In this document: positions 1 through 4,124 of the stretch, in pieces
Position numbering within the stretch: position 1 is the stretch's first letter
Layout: each line of letters opens with the position of its first letter
Assembly (NCBI GenBank): GCA_001791425.1
Contig: MGEP01000055.1
Coordinates: 305 to 5,638 of the forward strand
Direction: 5' to 3'
DNA: 5,334 bases
DNA from: Candidatus Uhrbacteria bacterium RIFCSPLOWO2_02_FULL_48_12
GTDB taxonomy: Bacteria; Patescibacteriota; Patescibacteriia; GWA2-46-9
The notes under the pieces: model-generated
Database searches by the model: none
What the model was told of the DNA's origin: nothing
The model's input: only the letters and a program-made list of their open reading frames with translations
Position numbers and translations under genes: made by a program

Positions 1-1346
1 GCCCCAGGCTGGTCGGCCTTGGGCCGGTACCAAACCGGCACCCTGTGTCCAAACCATATTTGGCGCGAGATATTCCAGTCGCCCAAATTATTAATCCAGT
101 GAAAATAAGTCTTATTGAAGCGATCGGGTATAATTTCAGTTTGTCCAGAACGCACCACATAGGACATCAGTTGTTTTAGAGTTACTTGTTCGCCTTTTTG
201 CCATTTGCCAAGAGTCGTCTGCCGCAGGGGGAATGGTTTATCAACAGCCACAAACCATTGCAGTTTTGGCAATGGCTCAATAACCGCGCCACAGCGATAG
301 CAGATTGACAGATTGTGTTCGTAGTCTTCTATTTTTTCTATAAGGCCAAGCTTCCGCATGTCTTTTAATATTTCTTCGCGGCACTCTTTGGTGGTGAGGC
401 CGGCGTATTTGCCGGTGTTTGACATCATGCGGCCATCCTCGCCAATAACCTGCCGCATGCCAATGCCGTGACGGCGGGCAATTTCAAAGTCGGCTAAGTC
501 GTGCGCCGGCGTTACTTTGATAACGCCTGACCCGAATTTTGGATCAACGGCGCGGTCAGCCACCACCACAACTTCAAAAGGCCCAAGCACTCCGGGAATT
601 TGATATTTTTTGCCTACATATTTTTTATATCTTTTGTCGCTGGGATGAACAGCCACGGCCGTGTCGCCGAGTTTGGTTTCCGGACGTGAGGTCGCCAGCA
701 CAAAAGGTCCGTACTTGATCCAATATAATTTTTCCTTAATGGTTTCATACTCAACTTCGTCATCAGCCAAGGTTGACTGACAGCGCGGGCACCAGTTGAC
801 AGTGCGGTAGCCGCGGTAAATGAGACCATCATCGTACATCATTTTGAAAACAAGGCGCACGCAGTGCGAGAGGCCCTCGTCAAGAGTATAGCGCTCCCGC
901 GACCAGTCAACCGAGGCACCAATGCGCCGCATCTGGTTGCGAATGATTTGGCGTGTTTGTCCAACGAACGCTGTCACGCGCTTGAGGAATTCAGCGCGGC
1001 CAAGGTCGTGTCTGGTTTTGTTTTCCTCTTTCCATATTTTTTTCTCCACGACATTTTGCGTGGCGATGGCGGCGTGATCTGTACCCGGCAGCCACAGGGT
1101 CTCCTCGCCCTTAAGGCGATGATAGCGGATCATCAAGTCCTCAATAGCCAGCATGGAGGCGCTTCCTAAGTGCAGTTGGGCAGTGGCGTTTGGCGGCGGC
1201 AAAGATATAGTGAATGGTTTTTTTGTCTTAGCCCCGCGGCGCCGTTTGGGCAAAAAATAGCCGCCCTTTTCCCATTGAGAATATATATTCTGCTCAACTG
1301 CTCGGGCGTCGTAAGCCGGCGGAAGATTGGCCAATTGCTGCTTCAT
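1..1346 (-). CDS. valS: Valyl-tRNA synthetase, N-terminal half (runs off left edge)
   Basis: ValRS charges tRNA-Val with valine in the cytoplasm, a class I aminoacyl-tRNA synthetase reaction. The visible 448 residues cover the N-terminal part of the Rossmann catalytic domain, the inserted CP1 editing domain and the return into the catalytic fold. Landmarks are PPPNATAQLHLGSA (residues 50-63, HIGH region), LPGTDHAAIATQ (86-97), NWCPRCQSTLADDEVEY (184-200), the CP1 editing motifs ATSRPETKLGDTAVAVHP (218-235) and VTPAHD (278-283), CYRCG (349-353) and DWNISRQIWFGHRVPVWY (423-440). KMSKS and the anticodon-binding domain lie beyond the window; the family is usually about 850-950 aa. The start is the ATG at 1346; an in-frame stop lies 27 bases upstream (TGA at 1376-1374) and no start codon lies between. 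No clear Shine-Dalgarno is visible. Odd point: the HIGH motif reads HLGS, with serine replacing the final histidine. IleRS and LeuRS are related, but these motifs fit ValRS. Confidence 0.95.
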   Translation of the reverse strand, partial: MKQQLANLPPAYDARAVEQNIYSQWEKGGYFLPKRRRGAKTKKPFTISLPPPNATAQLHLGSASMLAIEDLMIRYHRLKGEETLWLPGTDHAAIATQNVVEKKIWKEENKTRHDLGRAEFLKRVTAFVGQTRQIIRNQMRRIGASVDWSRERYTLDEGLSHCVRLVFKMMYDDGLIYRGYRTVNWCPRCQSTLADDEVEYETIKEKLYWIKYGPFVLATSRPETKLGDTAVAVHPSDKRYKKYVGKKYQIPGVLGPFEVVVVADRAVDPKFGSGVIKVTPAHDLADFEIARRHGIGMRQVIGEDGRMMSNTGKYAGLTTKECREEILKDMRKLGLIEKIEDYEHNLSICYRCGAVIEPLPKLQWFVAVDKPFPLRQTTLGKWQKGEQVTLKQLMSYVVRSGQTEIIPDRFNKTYFHWINNLGDWNISRQIWFGHRVPVWYRPKADQPG

Positions 1347-1367
1347 AAGGTTGACTTCATAGCCGCA

Positions 1368-1396
1368 ATTATGTCATTTCTCGCGCGTTTCTGCAA
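1368..1396 (-). promoter_or_regulatory. Predicted sigma70-type promoter for valS (extended -10)
   Basis: On the minus strand the sequence reads TTGCAG (1396-1391), a 17-base spacer, then CATAAT (1373-1368). A TGA directly before the -10 gives the extended -10 form TGnCATAAT. The -10 matches five of six consensus bases; the -35 matches only three. Transcription would begin near 1361, leaving a leader of about 15 bases before the ATG at 1346. This is a prediction from base matches only. Confidence 0.5.
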
Positions 1397-1413
1397 GTTT
1401 TCATTTTTAGGGG

Positions 1414-1442
1414 TTGACAACAATTTTGCGGCGAAGTAGAGT
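1414..1442 (+). promoter_or_regulatory. Predicted sigma70-type promoter for the DHH gene, nearly leaderless
   Basis: A perfect -35 hexamer TTGACA (1414-1419) is followed by a 17-base spacer and TAGAGT (1437-1442), which matches four of six -10 bases. Start of transcription is expected near 1449, only about six bases before the ATG at 1455. The predicted message therefore has essentially no leader, which agrees with the lack of a Shine-Dalgarno before that ATG. It lies back-to-back with the valS promoter without overlapping it. Confidence 0.55.
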
Positions 1443-1454
1443 ACCAAACTCTTT

Positions 1455-2588
1455 ATGTTAGAAACCCGCACGCAAATTGTTCAACAGATAAAAGGCGCCA
1501 AGCGCGTTCTCATTACCTGCCAAAAAAACGCTCACCTTGATTCACTGGCTTCGTGCCTGGCTTTGATGATGCTTTTGAAAAAGCTCGGCATTCCGGCTGA
1601 GGTGGTGGTGAGTTCTCCCGAGCACCATATTAAAAAATATGCTTTTCTGCCCGGACTTGATTCTGTTACGCATAGCGCCGCCGCTTTAAAAATTTTGATT
1701 GTTCGCGTTTCTCCGAAACATGCGAGCATTGGCAGTTTGAGTTATGATCGTTTGGATGGTGGAGTGGTGATTTATTTGACTCCGGCTGTCGGCGGTTTGG
1801 AAGAATCAGACGCCAAGATTGAACTTGGTTATCCGACTCATGATCTCATTATCACTTGCGATACGCCTGATTTGAGTTCGCTTGGGCCCCTGTATCATGA
1901 GCAGGCGGACTTTTTTTATCGTACGCCGATTATTAACATTGATCACAGCCCGGCCAATGATCAGTATGGTCAAATCAATCACGTGGACATTACCGCCGTT
2001 TCCACCACAGAAGTGATTTTTCAATTGCTGGATTCATTTGGCGAGGAGCATTTGGATGCCGATATGGCGACGGCTATTTTGGCGGGCATGATTGCTAAGA
2101 CCCACAGCTTTAAGTCTGCGTCCGTGACGCCGCGGGCTTTAGTGATTGCCTCAGAACTTGTTCAGCGCGGGGCTCGGCGCGACGAAATCATTCAGCATCT
2201 TTATCGTCAGCATGATTTGTCTACCTTGCGGTTATGGGGGCGTGTCTTGGCGCGCTTGCAGTATGACGCGGAGCGTGGTTTGGTTTGGTCGGCGGTGAGG
2301 AGAGACGATTTCCAAAAAGCCGGGACCAACGAAGAGCATCTGCCGGGCGTTATTGATGAGCTCATTATGAATTCACCGCAGGCCAAAATTGTCGCCTTGC
2401 TTTATGAACGCAGTGACGGCAAGATAGGAGGTTGGTTGAAAACCGGACCGCACCTGAATGCTTTGGAGCTTGCTCAACCATGGCAAGCTGAAGGATCAAA
2501 CACTTTGGCTGTTTTTACTTTGCCCACCAATTCATTTGAAGAAGCCGAACAGTTGGTGCGTTCAACTATCAAGAGCATACCCCAATAA
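1455..2588 (+). CDS. DHH-family phosphoesterase-like protein (NrnA/RecJ superfamily), diverged active site
   Basis: Active DHH-family relatives such as NrnA degrade short RNAs (nanoRNA) and dephosphorylate pAp using two Mn ions. The 377 residues follow the family order. Motif I is NAHLDSLAS (25-33), where only D29 of the usual Asp pair is kept. An extra segment fills about 50-125. Motif II is LIITCDTPDLSSLG (131-144, with D136). Motif III is IINIDHSPANDQYG (159-172), DHS where DHH is expected. Motif IV is GMIAKTHSF (211-219), with K215 where Asp is normal. A linker and a DHHA1-like domain fill about 240-377, but the usual GGGH motif is missing: the segment reads EGSNTLAVF (346-354). So several metal ligands and the substrate-binding motif are replaced, and the protein may bind rather than cleave. 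The family placement follows from order and spacing. Loss of catalysis is inferred. The ATG at 1455 follows a promoter very closely and has no Shine-Dalgarno. It is divergent from valS. Confidence 0.88.
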   Translation: MLETRTQIVQQIKGAKRVLITCQKNAHLDSLASCLALMMLLKKLGIPAEVVVSSPEHHIKKYAFLPGLDSVTHSAAALKILIVRVSPKHASIGSLSYDRLDGGVVIYLTPAVGGLEESDAKIELGYPTHDLIITCDTPDLSSLGPLYHEQADFFYRTPIINIDHSPANDQYGQINHVDITAVSTTEVIFQLLDSFGEEHLDADMATAILAGMIAKTHSFKSASVTPRALVIASELVQRGARRDEIIQHLYRQHDLSTLRLWGRVLARLQYDAERGLVWSAVRRDDFQKAGTNEEHLPGVIDELIMNSPQAKIVALLYERSDGKIGGWLKTGPHLNALELAQPWQAEGSNTLAVFTLPTNSFEEAEQLVRSTIKSIPQ

Positions 2589-2590
2589 TA

Positions 2591-2622
2591 TCATTCTGAC
2601 ATTCTTAAGAATGTCAGAATGA
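2591..2622 (+). repeat. Perfect 32-bp palindrome just after the DHH gene
   Basis: The arm TCATTCTGACATTCTT is followed immediately by its exact reverse complement, with TTAA at the centre. It begins two bases after the stop codon at 2586-2588. In RNA it would form a stem of about 14 bp with a four-base loop and could block 3' exonucleases or slow polymerase. No run of T follows on either strand, so it is not a classic intrinsic terminator. A protein-binding or intergenic repeat role is also possible. Confidence 0.85.
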
Positions 2623-2666
2623 ATAACAGCCGAAGAATCGTTGACGTTAAAATATTTTTTTATTGA

Positions 2667-2696
2667 TTGCGGTAAGGTGGCTCGGCTTGGTATACT
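2667..2696 (+). promoter_or_regulatory. Predicted extended -10 promoter for the tRNA locus
   Basis: The -10 element TATACT (2691-2696) is preceded by TGG, giving an extended -10 (TGnTATACT) at 2688-2696. A weak -35 candidate TTGCGG lies at 2667-2672 with an 18-base spacer. Transcription would start near 2703, about 14 bases before the 5' end of the outer tRNA-like gene at 2717. This supports the outer RNA being transcribed. It is base matching only. Confidence 0.5.
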
Positions 2697-2756
2697 AAAT
2701 TTGCCCTCCGTTTTGTGCGCCTGTAGCTCAGCGGTTAGAGCAGCCGTCTTACCGCG

Positions 2757-2876
2757 CCCCGCACCTTTTAAGTTTGTAAATGGGCATGTAGCTCAGTTGG
2801 TTAGAGCACAGACCTTATAAGTCTGGGGTCGATGGTTCGAGTCCATCCATGCCCAAAGGTTAAAAAAGGTGCGGGG
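2757..2876 (+). repeat. 13-bp inverted repeat enclosing the nested tRNA-Ile
   Basis: The arm CCCCGCACCTTTT (2757-2769) is the exact reverse complement of AAAAGGTGCGGGG (2864-2876). The loop contains the complete tRNA-Ile with about 12 bases on its left and 8 on its right. Just outside, TCTTA (2747-2751) can also pair with TAAGA (2877-2881), leaving CCGCG bulged on the 5' side only. The stem would bring the two halves of the outer tRNA together in the transcript. It could be an intron-like stem, a processing site, or the ends of an inserted element. Confidence 0.8.
2782..2855 (+). tRNA. tRNA-Ile with anticodon UAU (complete, 74 nt)
   Basis: The cloverleaf is clean throughout. The acceptor is GGGCATG/CATGCCC, seven of seven pairs. 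The D-stem is GCTC/GAGC with loop AGTTGGTTA. The anticodon stem is CAGAC/GTCTG with loop CTTATAA, which sets anticodon TAT at 2816-2818. The variable region is GGGTC, the T-stem is GATGG/CCATC with loop TTCGAGT, and the discriminator is A2855. It should read the AUA codon. No CCA is encoded, so a CCA-adding enzyme is required. Most bacteria read AUA with a CAU-anticodon tRNA whose C34 is modified to lysidine by TilS; a genomic UAU anticodon is the rarer alternative. The gene sits wholly inside the split of another tRNA-like gene and would share its transcript. Confidence 0.95.
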
Positions 2877-2887
2877 TAAGAGTAGGT

Positions 2888-2944
2888 CCTTGGTTCTGCG
2901 CCCAAGGCGCATCATCCTTGGGCTGAAAATCCAAGCAGGCGCAT
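2888..2944 (+). repeat. Tandem T-arm/acceptor-like repeat and hairpin within the outer tRNA's T-loop
   Basis: Two similar units lie in tandem. Unit one (2888-2912) has CCTTGG, eight bases, CCAAG, then GCGCAT. Unit two (2916-2944) has CCTTGG, nine bases, CCAAG, CAG, then GCGCAT. Each can fold as its own T-arm plus acceptor 3' strand. Alternatively GCCCAAGG (2900-2907) pairs perfectly with CCTTGGGC (2916-2923) as an 8-bp hairpin projecting from the outer T-loop. CCTTGGCAGGCG recurs at 2951-2962. This pattern suggests partial duplication of the tRNA 3' end, or a structured insertion. Confidence 0.6.
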
Positions 2945-2990
2945 TTGTAACCTTGGCAGGCGGGTAAGACTGGATCAATGACTCGTCACC

Positions 2991-3010
2991 TTAGAGACAA
3001 GCATCTCTAA
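2991..3010 (+). repeat. Hairpin upstream of the membrane-protein gene
   Basis: TTAGAGA (2991-2997) pairs perfectly with TCTCTAA (3004-3010) across the loop CAAGCA. It lies about 60 bases before the preferred start of the membrane protein. There is no T-run, so it is not an intrinsic terminator. It could be part of a structured leader or a 3' boundary of the tRNA transcript. Neighbouring bases 3012-3040 have further short GC-rich complementarities. I do not recognise a known riboswitch here. Confidence 0.5.
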
Positions 3011-3043
3011 ACGGAGTGAAAGTCCCTCCCAGAGGCGGGCAAG

Positions 3044-3055
3044 CATCCATGCCCA
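3044..3055 (+). repeat. Direct repeat of the tRNA-Ile 3' end
   Basis: CATCCATGCCCA at 3044-3055 is identical to the last 12 bases of tRNA-Ile (2844-2855), exactly 200 bases downstream. A duplicated tRNA 3' end is what site-specific integration at a tRNA gene leaves behind, although 12 bases is short and no integrase is visible. It also supplies an alternative in-frame ATG (3049) for the membrane protein. Confidence 0.5.
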
Positions 3056-3069
3056 TTAAGAGACTAAAT

Positions 3070-3441
3070 ATGTCAAACATTAGAATCACTAGAATAGTTT
3101 TTGTTTGCGGGTTTGTGCTGATGGCCATTGGCTTTGTGGGAATTTTTAGAAATCCCGCTTTTGGTATTTTTGCCGTAAATAAAATTCACAACTTCATTCA
3201 CCTGGCGGTAGGTTTGCTGGCCATTGCTTTTGTTGTGCATGGGGTGTCATCAGCTAAAAAATTTTCCAAAATATTCGGCGCAGTATTTGGCGCCTTGGCG
3301 ATTATGGGATTCTTAATTCCCGACCCAATGCTTTTGGGGGTAATCGAGTCTAGTCTGGCCAATGATTTTCTGCACGCTTTTCTGGGCATGGTTTTTTTAA
3401 TTATTGGATTTACCCCGCACCACGTAATGAGCAAGATTTAG
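3070..3441 (+). CDS. Small four-helix membrane protein, DUF4383-like
   Basis: The protein has 123 residues and four hydrophobic stretches, at about 8-25, 38-57, 66-84 and 98-115, so it should be a polytopic inner-membrane protein. The segment NKIHNFIHLAVGLLAIAF (about 37-54) matches the N-x-x-H-N-x-x-H-L-x-x-G pattern of the DUF4383 family, and FLHAFLGMVFLIIGF (about 100-114) fits its last helix. The function of that family is unknown. The start is uncertain. The ATG at 3070 gives MSNIRITRIVF, a natural short N-terminus before helix 1, but it has only a weak AAGAGA upstream. In-frame alternatives are ATG 3049 (MPIKRLNMSN) and GTG 3016. Sequence upstream is RNA-like and contains the tRNA-derived repeat, which argues against the longest form. 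It may be read from the tRNA-locus promoter, since I see no clear promoter of its own. Confidence 0.8.
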   Translation: MSNIRITRIVFVCGFVLMAIGFVGIFRNPAFGIFAVNKIHNFIHLAVGLLAIAFVVHGVSSAKKFSKIFGAVFGALAIMGFLIPDPMLLGVIESSLANDFLHAFLGMVFLIIGFTPHHVMSKI

Positions 3442-3471
3442 TTTTGCCTTATTTAGCGAAACGAGGCAGAA
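3442..3471 (+). terminator. Possible weak terminator hairpin after the membrane protein
   Basis: TTTTGCCT (3442-3449) can pair with AGGCAGAA (3464-3471) as an 8-bp stem containing one G-U pair, with a 14-base loop. It starts directly after the TAG stop at 3439-3441. The stem is followed by TCCTGG rather than a T-run, so termination activity is doubtful. On the minus strand the hairpin would be followed by AAATCTTGC, again not T-rich. Confidence 0.3.
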
Positions 3472-3524
3472 TCCTGGCGGTTGTTATAGATTAAAGCCGT
3501 GAGTGTGCGGTAGCAGCATATCTA

Positions 3525-3550
3525 CAAAATTTGCCGATCGGCAAATTTTG
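3525..3550 (+). repeat. Perfect 26-bp palindrome (centre CGATCG)
   Basis: The arm CAAAATTTGCCGA is followed directly by its exact reverse complement. After a three-base mismatch on each side, ATAT on the left and ATAT on the right extend the symmetry. It lies in the gene-free stretch 3442-3934 and has no flanking T-run. It could form an RNA hairpin with loop GATC or be a symmetrical protein-binding site. Confidence 0.85.
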
Positions 3551-3585
3551 ACTATATAGAGGTGAAGCTCCGCAACTTTACCCAG

Positions 3586-3601
3586 CCCCGCCGCGGCGGG
3601 G
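3586..3601 (+). repeat. Perfect 16-bp GC-only palindrome
   Basis: CCCCGCCG is followed by its exact reverse complement CGGCGGGG. It lies within a very GC-rich part of the gene-free stretch. The local sequence also has GGGG (3627-3630) pairing with CCCC (3636-3639) across CGAAA. It is likely a stable RNA hairpin or a symmetrical DNA element. The function is unknown. Confidence 0.7.
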
Positions 3602-3649
3602 CGGGATGGCCTCCACAGGGATTGGGGGGGCGAAACCCCGCACCGCCCC

Positions 3650-3709
3650 GTCCGCCTCGGGCGGACTAGTGCGTTGGGTAAAGTCAAATTTCACCCAACG
3701 CATTAGTCC
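3650..3709 (+). repeat. Two overlapping, competing hairpins
   Basis: Hairpin A pairs GTCCGCC (3650-3656) with GGCGGAC (3660-3666) around a three-base loop. Hairpin B has 17-base arms, 3663-3679 and 3693-3709, around a 13-base loop. Its only non-Watson-Crick pair is a G-U (G3669 with the T of CATTAG), which an RNA tolerates. A and B share 3663-3666, so both cannot form fully at once. A third option pairs ACTTTACCCA (3575-3584) with TGGGTAAAGT (3675-3684), which overlaps arm 1 of B. Such exclusive folds resemble a switch or attenuator, or nested mobile-repeat remnants. Confidence 0.7.
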
Positions 3710-3717
3710 CGATGTCT

Positions 3718-3743
3718 ATACCACCATACTAGTATGGTGGTAT
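3718..3743 (+). repeat. Perfect 26-bp palindrome (centre ACTAGT)
   Basis: The arm ATACCACCATACT is followed directly by its exact reverse complement. It is the last of the palindromes in the gene-free stretch. Its size and lack of spacer match the palindromes at 2591-2622 and 3525-3550, but the sequences differ. From 3744 to about 3875 I see no gene, and only T/G-rich low-complexity sequence. Confidence 0.85.
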
Positions 3744-3899
3744 GGGGAGGCAGGGATTGGTTGTGGTATGTTGTATTGTGGTAGATTCATTTAGAGTATT
3801 CGATTATATTAGCCGGCGTAGCTATTGCCAGTAACTATTGGTTTTGGTAAGGTGTGGCGGTGTTTGAGAGGAAGCTTTTTGTTTAACGGTAACGGTATT

Positions 3900-3905
3900 T
3901 ACAAT
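3900..3905 (+). promoter_or_regulatory. Candidate -10 element upstream of the zinc-ribbon genes
   Basis: TACAAT matches five of six -10 consensus bases and would place a transcript start near 3912, just ahead of the strong ribosome binding site at 3921-3927. No good -35 is found at 15-18 bases upstream, where the sequence is T-rich (TTTTTGTTT). The direct repeat TAACGGTAACGG lies just before it and could be an activator site. This is weakly supported. Confidence 0.3.
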
Positions 3906-3934
3906 TAACGTGGACAAAAAAGGAGGGAATAACC

Positions 3935-4066
3935 ATGCCCAAGTGTCCGTACTGCGGCTGGCGGGCTAAGCGAGTGCCTTCGCTGAACCACGCGCGTGAC
4001 GGCAAGTTCATTTTGGTCTGCCAAAACATTGGCTGTAATGCCAAGGTGGAAGAAAAACCGTCGTAG
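3935..4066 (+). CDS. Zinc-ribbon microprotein, 43 aa
   Basis: The protein reads MPKCPYCGWR at its start and has four well-placed cysteines: C4 and C7 (CPYC) and C29 and C34 (CQNIGC), forming C-x2-C-x21-C-x4-C. This is a typical two-knuckle zinc ribbon of the kind that binds nucleic acid or protein partners. It has no other domain and no membrane segment. The start is secure: AGGAGGG (3921-3927) lies seven bases before the ATG. It is followed after 58 bases by a second small cysteine protein whose CQN segment is similar (VCQNIGCN against VCQNRRAHN), so the two are probably paralogues. I do not recognise a named family. Small zinc ribbons are common in phage and in reduced bacterial genomes. 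The function is unknown. Confidence 0.8.
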   Translation: MPKCPYCGWRAKRVPSLNHARDGKFILVCQNIGCNAKVEEKPS

Positions 4067-4124
4067 GTTGGCCCCTAGCAAATGACAGTGAGTAAGCTCC
4101 GGACCAGAAAAGAGAGGAGGGAGT

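Larger units (their letters stand above)
2717..2943 (+). tRNA. Interrupted tRNA-like gene (possibly Val, UAC) with another tRNA inside its anticodon arm
   Basis: The two ends form most of a cloverleaf. Acceptor GCGCCTG (2717-2723) pairs perfectly with CAGGCGC (2936-2942), with A2943 as discriminator. T8-A9 is followed by the D-stem GCTC/GAGC (2726-2729/2738-2741) around AGCGGTTA. The T-stem CTTGG (2889-2893) pairs perfectly with CCAAG (2931-2935). The 5' anticodon strand is GCCGT (2743-2747), then CTTAC, which would give anticodon UAC if uninterrupted. Instead of the 3' anticodon strand (expected ACGGC) there is a long insertion holding a perfect 13-bp stem and a full tRNA-Ile. The T-loop starts TTC but is split by about 30 bases before AAAT. 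I could not find the matching 3' anticodon strand, so a mature tRNA cannot be derived simply. The gene may be spliced in an unusual way, be a structured RNA, or be a decayed pseudogene. No CCA is encoded. The isotype is a guess. Confidence 0.45.

Noticed and set aside
864..1439. Two plus-strand open frames (864-1169 and 1170-1439)
   Set aside because: Both overlap valS antisense, show no motif, and lack ribosome binding sites; valS is clearly the real gene.
2591..2622. Intrinsic terminator at the palindrome
   Set aside because: There is no T-run on either strand, so it is recorded as a palindrome rather than as a terminator.
2793..2978. Minus-strand open frame of 61 aa containing WAWMDSNHRP
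   Set aside because: It is the antisense of the tRNA-Ile gene. The MDSNHRP string is a well-known artefact of translating tRNA complements.
2974..3025. Group I intron core (TTAGAGAC resembling element R, AAAGTCC resembling element S)
   Set aside because: Only about 20 bases separate the two, too short for P3 and P8, and P4-P6 cannot be found.
3606..3794. 62-aa plus-strand frame in the palindrome region
   Set aside because: It reads through GC-rich hairpins and palindromes, has no ribosome binding site and gives a low-complexity peptide.
3442..3934. CRISPR array, because of many short symmetrical repeats
   Set aside because: The palindromes differ in sequence and are not spaced regularly; there is no repeated unit with unique spacers.
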